Shown here piece by piece: positions 1-6,207 of a stretch of 6,512 nucleotides of DNA. Made by a program: the position numbers and the translations under genes. This DNA is from Gammaproteobacteria bacterium (GTDB lineage: Bacteria > Pseudomonadota > Gammaproteobacteria > Pseudomonadales > Azotimanducaceae). The notes beneath the pieces were generated by a model, which was given only the letters and a program-made list of their open reading frames with translations, was not told where the DNA came from and searched no databases. Each line of letters opens with the position of its first letter. The first letter of the stretch is position 1. The stretch covers positions 10,583 through 17,094 of the forward strand of contig PBTJ01000115.1 of NCBI GenBank assembly GCA_002726925.1, written 5' to 3'.

Positions 1-15
1 ACCAAAGCGATATTT

Positions 16-21
16 GGAGAG
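16..21 (+). promoter_or_regulatory. Ribosome binding site deciding the start of the first gene
   Basis: GGAGAG lies four bases before the ATG at 26. An in-frame TTG at 14 overlaps this purine block and would leave no room for a ribosome binding site, so the ATG is the better start. Confidence 0.75.
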
Positions 22-25
22 AAAC

Positions 26-1021
26 ATGGCAGACGAAGAAAAACCGACAGCAGAAGAGCTAGCCGCCCAGGAGTCCGCAGAGGTCACAGATGCCACTGCG
101 GCGCCCAGCGATGGCCAAGACCTAGCCGATGACGCCGAAGAAGCTGTTGAAGCCATCGCCAAGAATGTGCAGGAGCGTGCCGCAGAAATAGAGGACGTGC
201 TAGCAGATGCCAGTACACCCGCAGCTCTGGTCAAGGAGGAAAGCGCAGAGTCGGCAGATGCCTTGCCGGCGGTTGAGCAGCTGATGGAAGCGCCAGAGGC
301 AAAGGGCGCTGACGCACCGCCTGCGTCGGATGGCGAGGAACCTAACCTGCAAATCAGTGTCGGCGGCGAGCGGGTGCGCATTTCCACTGCCCATCCAATG
401 ATCGAAGAGATCGCCGAACAACTGAATAAGTCGCGTCAGTTTACGATGTACTCTGTTGGCGGGTTGTGTACGGCGTTGCTCGGGGCGGTACTGTTTTACG
501 TACTGATGGCAGCCCAGTTGTCATCGAAAGTAGGTGAAATTGACGGCATGTTGGGTGCAATGGCGAAACGCACCATACAAATGACGCGGGGCATCGAAAC
601 CTTTAGCGCCATCGAAATGCGTCTTGATGAAGCCCTGGCAAATCAACTCACCCAGCGCGAAATGCTGGCGGCAAACGAAATTGCCATGGAGGAGCTCAAC
701 GAAGTGCTGACCGCAGTGCCTAGCGAAGTCACAAGCACGACCACAACCGCGCTGACACAAACACAGCAGGCGCTAGCGGCTCAGCTACTGCAACTGCAAA
801 ACGACAATAAGTCGCTTGGGCAAAAGCTGGCTCGCTTACAAAAAGCATTGGATGCGCAAAGTGACGAGGTTTCGTCGATACGAGGCGTGCGCAGAGAGCT
901 GTCGACCTTACGCTCAAGCATGCAACAGGTTGAGGCGACTGTCGGAGATCTTTACATCATCGAGCGCGCTCGCGTAGCCAAACAGGTACTGGGCGTCAAG
1001 GAAGAGGTGCTCATGCAGTAG
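26..1021 (+). CDS. Hypothetical membrane protein: acidic N-terminal region, one TM helix, C-terminal coiled coil
   Basis: I do not recognise this 331-residue protein. Seen in the sequence: residues 1-105 are rich in Ala, Glu and Asp with few basic residues, and look disordered. Residues 106-140 are a more folded-looking stretch (NLQISVGGERVRIS, then a short helix). Residues 142-163 form one hydrophobic membrane segment with the only cysteine, C148. Residues 195-310 are helical and Gln/Leu/Ala-rich with heptad-like spacing, consistent with a coiled coil. There is no signal peptide. Basic residues K135 and R137 just before the membrane segment suggest the acidic region is cytoplasmic and the coiled coil periplasmic (inference). 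The ATG was chosen over an in-frame TTG 12 bases upstream because GGAGAG sits just before the ATG. The gene begins almost at the window edge, so its upstream neighbours are unseen. A scaffold or envelope-organising role is possible but unproven. Confidence 0.85.
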   Translation: MADEEKPTAEELAAQESAEVTDATAAPSDGQDLADDAEEAVEAIAKNVQERAAEIEDVLADASTPAALVKEESAESADALPAVEQLMEAPEAKGADAPPASDGEEPNLQISVGGERVRISTAHPMIEEIAEQLNKSRQFTMYSVGGLCTALLGAVLFYVLMAAQLSSKVGEIDGMLGAMAKRTIQMTRGIETFSAIEMRLDEALANQLTQREMLAANEIAMEELNEVLTAVPSEVTSTTTTALTQTQQALAAQLLQLQNDNKSLGQKLARLQKALDAQSDEVSSIRGVRRELSTLRSSMQQVEATVGDLYIIERARVAKQVLGVKEEVLMQ

Positions 1022-1022
1022 T

Positions 1023-1054
1023 GCCGGTTATGTGATGCGCATCACAGCATCGGC
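1023..1054 (+). terminator. Extended hairpin just after the first gene's stop; possible weak terminator
   Basis: The 32 bases are a dyad centred at 1038.5. The outer arm GCCGGT (1023-1028) pairs with ATCGGC (1049-1054) with one G-U pair. A two-by-two mismatch follows, and then the inner arm TGTGAT pairs with ATCACA around a GCGC loop. The hairpin begins one base after the stop codon. A run of five T (1064-1068) starts nine bases after the stem, which is too far for a classical intrinsic terminator. It may end or stabilise the transcript, or the symmetry may only reflect the DNA operator inside it. Confidence 0.4.
1031..1046. promoter_or_regulatory. CRP/Vfr-type operator, perfect palindrome
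   Basis: TGTGATGCGCATCACA is a perfect 16-base palindrome and matches the gammaproteobacterial CRP core TGTGA-N6-TCACA at every fixed position. It lies in an intergenic gap, 178 bases upstream of the GTG start at 1225. Its centre would sit near -82 to -85 from a start site expected after the TATTTT element at 1111. It would sit near -61.5 if the TTGACC at 1067 is used as the -35 element. Both fit known activator positions for CRP. Whether CRP or another family member binds here is inference. Confidence 0.6.
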
Positions 1055-1088
1055 TGAATTGCGTTTTTGACCATCGCGAAAAGACTTG

Positions 1089-1116
1089 TTGAGTGTCGAT
1101 TAATGGTTGATATTTT
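1089..1116 (+). promoter_or_regulatory. Candidate sigma-70 promoter for the gene at 1225
   Basis: TTGAGT (1089-1094) and TATTTT (1111-1116) are separated by 16 bases in the most AT-rich part of the gap, giving a leader of roughly 100 bases. An alternative -35, TTGACC at 1067-1072, is closer to consensus but has no good -10 partner. It could still serve as an activator-dependent promoter with the CRP-type site. The rest of the gap (1117-1214) shows no ORF or convincing RNA structure; GACACC at 1126 and GGTGTC at 1185 form only a distant 6-base inverted repeat. Confidence 0.3.
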
Positions 1117-1214
1117 AAGAAAAATGACACCACCATAGAGGAAAATCGAGAGCGTAATTCTGAGCGGAAAGATGCAGTTTTTGCGGTGTCTTAACGCTTT
1201 TTGAGATAACAGAC

Positions 1215-1218
1215 GGAG
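1215..1218 (+). promoter_or_regulatory. Ribosome binding site deciding a GTG start
   Basis: GGAG lies six bases before the GTG at 1225. The same site is four bases from an ATG at 1223 that is followed at once by TGA. No in-frame start exists between the upstream TAA at 1207 and the GTG. Confidence 0.65.
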
Positions 1219-1224
1219 TGGTAT

Positions 1225-1896
1225 GTGACGGATAAATTTGTACCGATCTTGTTAATAACGCTGACAATCGTGCTGATTGTTATCCTCTTTATTGTCATGA
1301 GCTATATCCTGCTGCGACTTCGAGCATTGGAAGTTCAGAGGGGCGCAGGTGAAGAGATCGGCGGCGGTGCACTAACCCAAGGGGAGGCAGTACCGACGAA
1401 GGGCGGGTCACTCGCTGGATTTCGCGGTAAGGGCATCTGGGATGCACTGGAAAGCCCCAGCAAACACCCCGCCATCATTGACCAATTACGTAGCCGCTAC
1501 GCCTTCGTCCTAGCACGTCACATAGAGTTGGTGATTGATCAGGGCCAACTGGATCGACAGCGGAACAAAGAGGCAGTGCCAGAGAGCAGTGCGCCCATTG
1601 GCGGTTTGCGGGGCGAGATTCAATCATGGCTGCCGCAATCCTATGTGCAGCGTTTTTACCGAGTGGGCATTCAATCGCTCACGGCGACTGCCGAAGAATT
1701 AGCCGAGCTGCGATCTGAAGTGCGCGGCTTGGTAGACGAAATTCTAAACAGGCTGTACATGAAGGAACAGGGTCAGGGCATTGGCCAACTGATCACCATG
1801 CATACGTTAGATTTCGACGTTCAGGCGCGCGGTGAAGAGTACGAGGCGGACCTAGCCGAGCAGACGGAAGCGACCCCGGACGACGACCATACCTAG
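1225..1896 (+). CDS. Hypothetical single-pass membrane-anchored protein
   Basis: I do not recognise this 223-residue protein. A strongly hydrophobic helix at residues 7-31 (Ile/Leu/Val-rich) follows a very short N-terminus. The basic segment R31-R39 comes right after it, so by the positive-inside rule the rest is probably cytoplasmic. Residues 40-65 are a Gly-rich linker. Residues 68-200 look like a mostly helical domain with conserved-looking stretches around HPAIIDQLRSRYAF (81-94) and the aromatic segment SWLPQSYVQRFYRVG (134-148). The C-terminus (203-223) is acidic. There are no cysteines and no catalytic motif I can name. The start is a GTG with GGAG six bases upstream; the next in-frame ATG, residue 25, would destroy the membrane helix. 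It is separated from the first gene by a regulatory gap and lies 92 bases before uvrD. A shared function with the first gene is possible but unproven. Confidence 0.85.
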   Translation: MTDKFVPILLITLTIVLIVILFIVMSYILLRLRALEVQRGAGEEIGGGALTQGEAVPTKGGSLAGFRGKGIWDALESPSKHPAIIDQLRSRYAFVLARHIELVIDQGQLDRQRNKEAVPESSAPIGGLRGEIQSWLPQSYVQRFYRVGIQSLTATAEELAELRSEVRGLVDEILNRLYMKEQGQGIGQLITMHTLDFDVQARGEEYEADLAEQTEATPDDDHT

Positions 1897-1951
1897 ACAG
1901 GCTGGCTCACGTTTTTTCGCACTGCCGAGTAAGCGCCAGTGATGTGGCTAA

Positions 1952-1973
1952 GGTAGGATAAGACGGTTATACC
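1952..1973. promoter_or_regulatory. Imperfect inverted repeat upstream of uvrD
   Basis: GGTA and ATAA (1952-1955, 1958-1961) face TTATACC (1967-1973), giving an imperfect dyad 16 bases before the uvrD start. TTATAC at 1967-1972 could also act as a -10 element, but no good -35 lies at the right distance. It does not match the LexA box pattern CTGT-N8-ACAG. A repressor site is only a possibility. Confidence 0.2.
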
Positions 1974-1988
1974 GCAGTTGGGGCGCTC

Positions 1989-4178
1989 TTGGACATTTCG
2001 CACATTGTTGACGGACTGAATGAATCCCAGCGTGATGCGGTCTCTGCGCCCCTATCCAACGCCCTCGTAGTTGCTGGTGCTGGCAGCGGCAAAACCCGTG
2101 TCCTTGTGCATCGTATTGCCTGGCTGATTGACGTCGAGGGTGTTTCGCCACACGGCATTCTGGCGGTGACGTTCACCAATAAAGCCGCGGCGGAACTGCG
2201 CGCACGCACCGAATCCTTGCTCAACGTCTCTGCCCGCTCAATGTGGGTGGGCACTTTCCATGGACTGGCGCACAGACTGCTGCGCATGCACTGGAGCGAG
2301 GCGAAGCTGCCGCAGAATTTCCAGATCATCGACAGCGATGATCAAGTGCGTCTGATCAAACGCATCATGAAAGCCCAAGACGTTGACGAAAAAAAATGGC
2401 CCGCGCGCCAAGCCGCTTGGTTCATCAACGGCCAAAAAGATGAGGGCAAGCGTGCCCACGAGGTGGCCGCTGGCGAAGACCTTTTTCAGATCACCCACAA
2501 GCGCATCTATCAGGCCTATGAAGAGGTTTGTGACCGGGGCGGCTTGGTGGACTTTGCCGAACTGCTGCTGCGCTCCCATGAGCTGTGGCTGAACGATGCC
2601 CAGCTGCTCGCACACTACCAGCAGCGTTTCTCACACTTGCTGGTGGACGAGTTTCAAGACACCAACACCATTCAATACGCATGGCTGCGGGTGCTGGCAG
2701 GCCAAACGTCGAAGGTGATGGCGGTCGGGGACGACGATCAGTCAATTTACGGCTGGCGCGGCGCCAAAATCGAAAACATCCATCAGTTCACTAACGACTT
2801 TGCTGATGTGGCAACAGTCCGCCTAGAACAAAACTACCGCTCCACCCAAACCATTTTGGAGGCAGCCAACGGTCTGATCCAGCGCAACAACAACCGCCTG
2901 GGCAAGGAGCTTTGGTCTAATGGCGATAAGGGCGAGCCACTCAAAGTCTACGCGGGCTTCAATGACCTCGATGAAGCGCGCTTTATCGCCGAGCGCATTC
3001 AACAGTGGGTGGAAGACGGCGGCAGCCCCAGTGAAGCAGCCATTTTGTATCGCTCTAACGCGCAATCTCGGGTGCTGGAAGAGGCGCTTCTGCGCCTAAA
3101 CATTCCCTATCAGATCTATGGTGGGCAGCGCTTTTTCGAGCGCGCTGAAATCAAAAATGCGCTGGCCTACATGCGGCTGATGGAAGACCGGCATTCGGAT
3201 CCGGCTTTTGAGCGCGTGGCCAACACCCCCACCCGGGGCATCGGCGACAAAACACTCGAAGCTATTCGCCAGCTCGCGAGAACCCATCAGACTTCACTGT
3301 GGCAAGCCGCCAAGGATGGTATTGCGGGTGGCGCCTTTACCGCACGAGTCAATGGCGCCGTGGGCGCCTTTATTGCGCTGATCGACCAGTTAGCCGAGGC
3401 TGTTGCGCCTTTGCGCTTGGACGAGTTGGCGGAGCATGTGATAGATGCCAGCGGCCTGATGGAATTCCATAGCCAAGAGCGCGGCGAGCGCGGGCTGGCG
3501 CGCAAAGAGAACCTACAAGAGCTGGTGTCGGCCTGCCGGCAGTTTAGCGGTGACTTGGTCTTTCCCTTTGAGGACAGCGATCGTGCCGAGGTCAGCGTGC
3601 TGCAAGAATTCTTGGATCAAATGACGCTGGATGCAGGGGATCGCCAAAGCGCCCAAGGCCCGAGCGTGCAAATGATGACCCTGCACTCGGCCAAGGGACT
3701 GGAATTTCCCCTGGTATTCCTCGGCGGCATGGAGGAGGGGCTCTTTCCTCATCGCATGTCAGTAGAGGAACCGGGTCGCCTAGAGGAAGAACGGCGACTC
3801 GCCTACGTGGGTATTACGCGAGCTATGCAAGAACTGTATCTGACCTATGCGGAAAGCAGACGGCTGCACGGTCAGGATAGCTACAATCGCCCCAGCCGTT
3901 TCCTGTTGGAAATTCCACAGGATCTGCTTTGTGAGGTGCGTATGAAAGCCAGCACCCAGGGCCTCTTTGGCAGCGGCTATGCCAGCACCAGCGGTGGTGG
4001 TTTCCAGGCGGAGGGCAACGGCATGCGTATGGGGCAGCGCGTACTGCACGGCAAGTACGGCGAAGGCGTGGTGCTGCAATTTGAAGGCACCGGCGAGCGC
4101 GCCAAGGTTCAGGTGAATTTTGCCGAAGGGGCGAAGTGGCTCATGGTTGGCTATGCCAATCTGCAGGTTATGGATTAG
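1989..4178 (+). CDS. uvrD: DNA helicase II (UvrD), superfamily 1A 3'-5' helicase
   Basis: UvrD is an ATP-dependent 3'-5' helicase. It removes the incised oligonucleotide in nucleotide excision repair, unwinds nicked DNA in mismatch repair, and can push RNA polymerase backwards. All SF1A motifs are present in order: Q motif around Q14, Walker A AGAGSGKT (29-36), Ia TFTNKAAAE (61-69), Ib WVGTFHG (86-92), Walker B VDEFQDTN (219-226), III DDDQSIYGWRG (248-258), IV EQNYRST (280-286), IVa ILYRSN (352-357), V LHSAKGLEF (565-573) and VI YVGITRA (606-612). A C-terminal Tudor-like segment (682-726), the part that contacts RNA polymerase in UvrD/PcrA, is complete. At 729 residues it is close to the E. 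coli length (720). The TTG start follows the in-frame stop TAA at 1959, no other start codon lies between, and the N-terminus MDISHIVDGLN matches E. coli UvrD. The Shine-Dalgarno is weak (GGGG, 1980-1983). PcrA and Rep are less likely given the close UvrD match. Confidence 0.97.
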   Translation: MDISHIVDGLNESQRDAVSAPLSNALVVAGAGSGKTRVLVHRIAWLIDVEGVSPHGILAVTFTNKAAAELRARTESLLNVSARSMWVGTFHGLAHRLLRMHWSEAKLPQNFQIIDSDDQVRLIKRIMKAQDVDEKKWPARQAAWFINGQKDEGKRAHEVAAGEDLFQITHKRIYQAYEEVCDRGGLVDFAELLLRSHELWLNDAQLLAHYQQRFSHLLVDEFQDTNTIQYAWLRVLAGQTSKVMAVGDDDQSIYGWRGAKIENIHQFTNDFADVATVRLEQNYRSTQTILEAANGLIQRNNNRLGKELWSNGDKGEPLKVYAGFNDLDEARFIAERIQQWVEDGGSPSEAAILYRSNAQSRVLEEALLRLNIPYQIYGGQRFFERAEIKNALAYMRLMEDRHSDPAFERVANTPTRGIGDKTLEAIRQLARTHQTSLWQAAKDGIAGGAFTARVNGAVGAFIALIDQLAEAVAPLRLDELAEHVIDASGLMEFHSQERGERGLARKENLQELVSACRQFSGDLVFPFEDSDRAEVSVLQEFLDQMTLDAGDRQSAQGPSVQMMTLHSAKGLEFPLVFLGGMEEGLFPHRMSVEEPGRLEEERRLAYVGITRAMQELYLTYAESRRLHGQDSYNRPSRFLLEIPQDLLCEVRMKASTQGLFGSGYASTSGGGFQAEGNGMRMGQRVLHGKYGEGVVLQFEGTGERAKVQVNFAEGAKWLMVGYANLQVMD

Positions 4179-4183
4179 ATGAT

Positions 4184-4189
4184 TGGGGA
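4184..4189 (+). promoter_or_regulatory. Ribosome binding site deciding the TRAP lipoprotein start
   Basis: GGGGAA lies seven bases before the ATG at 4197. An in-frame ATG at 4179, directly after the uvrD stop, would be read through this site and would add six residues before the signal peptide, so 4197 is preferred. Confidence 0.7.
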
Positions 4190-4196
4190 AACGAAT

Positions 4197-5345
4197 ATGA
4201 ACACGCAACAAAGGCAATGCCAGCTCACGCGCTGGCAACGCGGAGTAAGGGTTCTCAGCCTCGCTCTGGGACTACTGCTGGGCCTGTCGGCCTGCGCACC
4301 AACAGAGGAATCTGCGGCTGCGAATACTGCGGGCGCCGCAGACACCAAGGTGTATGAGTGGAAGATGATTACCACTTGGCCGAAAAACCTGCCGGGTTTA
4401 GGTGCTGCACCCGAGCGCTTGGCAGAACGCCTACGCATCATGAGCAACGGGCGACTGGACATCAAAGTCTATGGCGCTGGCGAGTTAGTGGGGGCGCTAG
4501 AAGTCTTTGACGCGGTTTCTCAAGGCACCGCGCAGATGGGCCACGGTGCGGCCTACTACTGGCGCGGCAAGAATCCCGCGGCGGCGATGTTCGCCACCGT
4601 TCCCTTTGGCATGAATGCCCAGGAGATGAACGGTTGGTTGCGCTATGGCGGCGGGCTGGCGCTTTGGCGGGAGCTTTACGGCAAGTTCAACCTGGTGCCC
4701 TTTGCTGCAGGTAACTCCGGGGTGCAAATGGCCGGTTGGTTTAACAAAGAAATCAACTCCATCGAAGACCTTCAGGGTTTGAAGATGCGCATACCAGGGA
4801 TTGGTGGCGAGGTGCTCTCGCGGGCCGGCGGCGTGCCCGTCGTGTTGCCTGGCGGCGAGATCTTCACCGCGCTGCAAACTGGCGTGATTGACGCAACAGA
4901 GTGGGTAGGCCCTTACAATGATCTCGCGTTTTCGCTGCATACCGCGGCCAAGTACTACTACTACCCTGGCTGGCATGAGCCCGGTCCCACCTTGGAAGCC
5001 TTCGTCAACAAAGATGCCTGGGAGGCGCTGCCGCGGGATCTGCAGGCGATGATCGAAGTGGCCACTCAAGCCATCAACGAAGACATGCTCAGCGAATTTA
5101 CTGCCCGTAACAATGCAGCCTTAGATACGCTGATTAATGAGCATGGGGTGCAGTTGCGCCGATTGCCCGATGATGTGATCGCTGCGCTGCGTGCATCCTC
5201 GGAAGAAGTGGTGGCAGAAATTGCCGAGGTGGATCCGCTGGCGAAGCGGGTCTACGATTCTTATATGGCCTATCTTGAAGATGTGCGTCGCTATCACTCG
5301 ATCAGCGAGCAGGCCTATATGAACCTTCGCGAATCTGCTGATTAG
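4197..5345 (+). CDS. TRAP transporter solute-binding lipoprotein, DctP family, TakP-like
   Basis: This is the extracytoplasmic receptor of a sodium-driven TRAP uptake system, which hands its ligand to membrane subunits DctQ and DctM. The 382-residue product starts with a lipoprotein signal peptide: basic residues R12-R18, hydrophobic 19-32, and lipobox LSAC with C33 as the predicted lipidated residue. A 20-residue Ala/Thr/Glu linker follows. The mature domain begins at EWKMITTWPKN (54-64) and shows family hallmarks: the AGELVGALEVFDAVS region (94-108), the conserved carboxylate-binding Arg R198 in KMRIPG, and the ATEWVGPYND segment (233-242). Q177, E235, W236 and E261 sit at a constant offset of 21 from the ligand and sodium residues I recall for Rhodobacter sphaeroides TakP (Q156, E214, W215, E240), which binds 2-oxoacids. 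Relatives bind lactate or aromatic acids, so the ligand is inferred. It lies 18 bases after uvrD, with no promoter seen between. No small permease gene (dctQ) is in the window. Confidence 0.93.
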   Translation: MNTQQRQCQLTRWQRGVRVLSLALGLLLGLSACAPTEESAAANTAGAADTKVYEWKMITTWPKNLPGLGAAPERLAERLRIMSNGRLDIKVYGAGELVGALEVFDAVSQGTAQMGHGAAYYWRGKNPAAAMFATVPFGMNAQEMNGWLRYGGGLALWRELYGKFNLVPFAAGNSGVQMAGWFNKEINSIEDLQGLKMRIPGIGGEVLSRAGGVPVVLPGGEIFTALQTGVIDATEWVGPYNDLAFSLHTAAKYYYYPGWHEPGPTLEAFVNKDAWEALPRDLQAMIEVATQAINEDMLSEFTARNNAALDTLINEHGVQLRRLPDDVIAALRASSEEVVAEIAEVDPLAKRVYDSYMAYLEDVRRYHSISEQAYMNLRESAD

Positions 5346-5347
5346 GC

Positions 5348-5352
5348 GGGAG
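5348..5352 (+). promoter_or_regulatory. Ribosome binding site of the crotonase-family gene
   Basis: GGGAG lies six bases before the ATG at 5359, in the 13-base gap after the TRAP lipoprotein stop. The tight spacing supports translation from a shared message. Confidence 0.6.
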
Positions 5353-5358
5353 CTGTCC

Positions 5359-6186
5359 ATGGAGCTAAAAAATACCGAGTACGAGGTAGACAGCCAAGGC
5401 GTCGCCATCATCTGGCTGAACCGGCCCCATCGCATGAATGCGTGGACGGGTCGGCTGCATACCGAATATCGTCATCTGCTCGAGCGAGCGAATAGCGATA
5501 CTGCTGTGCGAGCCATCGTCGTCACCGGCCGCGGCAGAGGTTTTTGTGTGGGCGGCGACAGCGAGGCGCTCAGCGGCCATGCAGATCGGGGTGGTTATGA
5601 CGCAGGCATCAGTGCAGATATCGCTAAGCCCGGCTACGGCACTGATGAGCACTTCGATGCGTCCTTTGCCTATCACTTTGGTTTGGATAAGCCGGTCATC
5701 GCCGCCATGAATGGACCAGCGGCAGGGGTAGGATTGGCGCTGGCCTGCTTTGCTGATTTGCGCTTCGCTGTGCCCGACGTCAAATTCACCACGGCTCACG
5801 GCAAGCTGAACCTGCCTGCAGAATATGGACTGTCTTGGATGCTGCCGAAGATTGTGGGTCTGGGGCGGGCAAATGATCTACTGCTCACCAGTCGAGTTTT
5901 CACCAGTGATGAAGCCCTTACCTTGGGCTTTGTGAATCAGATTTTCGAACCCGCGGAGTTGGTGGCTCAAACGGTTGCATACGCCCATCAACTTATCGCT
6001 AGCGTATCGCCCAACTCGCTGCGTCAAACCCGCTGGCAGATCTATAAGGATCTTCACCGCGATGTTGCTAGCGCGGTGATCGAGTCCGAGCGCCTAATTG
6101 AAGACATGGCTATGGAAGAAGACTTCAAAGAGGGTATTGCGGCCTTGGTGGAAAAACGCCCGCCAGATTGGCCGTCGATCAAATAG
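5359..6186 (+). CDS. Enoyl-CoA hydratase/isomerase (crotonase) family protein with atypical active site
   Basis: Crotonase-fold enzymes bind acyl-CoA thioesters and stabilise an enolate in an oxyanion hole. This 275-residue protein has the expected landmarks: WLNRPHRMNAW (19-29), the first oxyanion-hole segment GFCVGGD (61-67), the second, NGPAAGVGLALACFADLRFA (118-137), and the later GLGRANDLLLTSRVF region (167-181). Length is normal for the family. By my alignment the two glutamates of rat mitochondrial enoyl-CoA hydratase (E144, E164) fall on A127 and H147, so classical hydration is unlikely. E155 in PAEYG falls on the catalytic aspartate of dienoyl-CoA isomerase (D204), and could be the acid/base. 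The AEYG-SW signature is, from memory, shared by many proteins annotated only as enoyl-CoA hydratase. It starts 13 bases after the TRAP lipoprotein and is probably cotranscribed with it. Its substrate could derive from the imported acid, which is inference. Confidence 0.9.
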   Translation: MELKNTEYEVDSQGVAIIWLNRPHRMNAWTGRLHTEYRHLLERANSDTAVRAIVVTGRGRGFCVGGDSEALSGHADRGGYDAGISADIAKPGYGTDEHFDASFAYHFGLDKPVIAAMNGPAAGVGLALACFADLRFAVPDVKFTTAHGKLNLPAEYGLSWMLPKIVGLGRANDLLLTSRVFTSDEALTLGFVNQIFEPAELVAQTVAYAHQLIASVSPNSLRQTRWQIYKDLHRDVASAVIESERLIEDMAMEEDFKEGIAALVEKRPPDWPSIK

Positions 6187-6207
6187 CTAAACTGCCGCGC
6201 CCTAGGT

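Noticed and set aside
14..25. TTG start upstream of the first gene's ATG
   Set aside because: It overlaps the only good ribosome binding site; the ATG at 26 has correct spacing.
1183..1202. GCG...CGC followed by five T as a terminator or leader attenuator
   Set aside because: The stem is only three pairs and would not be stable.
1897..1920. T run (1912-1917) after the second gene as an intrinsic terminator
   Set aside because: No stable GC-rich hairpin precedes the T run.
1922..1939. CTG...CAG spaced pair as a LexA box before uvrD
   Set aside because: The spacing is 18 bases and the flanking positions do not match CTGT-N8-ACAG.
4179..4196. ATG directly after the uvrD stop as the TRAP lipoprotein start
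   Set aside because: No ribosome binding site fits it better than the GGGGAA that precedes the ATG at 4197, and it would add an acidic residue ahead of the signal peptide's basic region.
3780..4238. Antisense ORF of 152 codons over the end of uvrD
   Set aside because: It lies opposite conserved uvrD motif VI and the Tudor-like domain; the product resembles no family and is explained by codon bias on the other strand.
4949..4966. Short TAC repeat
   Set aside because: It encodes a four-tyrosine stretch (residues 253-256) within the conserved KYYYYPGWHEPG region of the receptor; not a regulatory repeat.
4497..5069. Antisense ORF of 190 codons inside the TRAP lipoprotein gene
   Set aside because: It mirrors a strongly coding frame, gives a low-complexity His/Arg/Pro-rich product with no family look, and has no start context.
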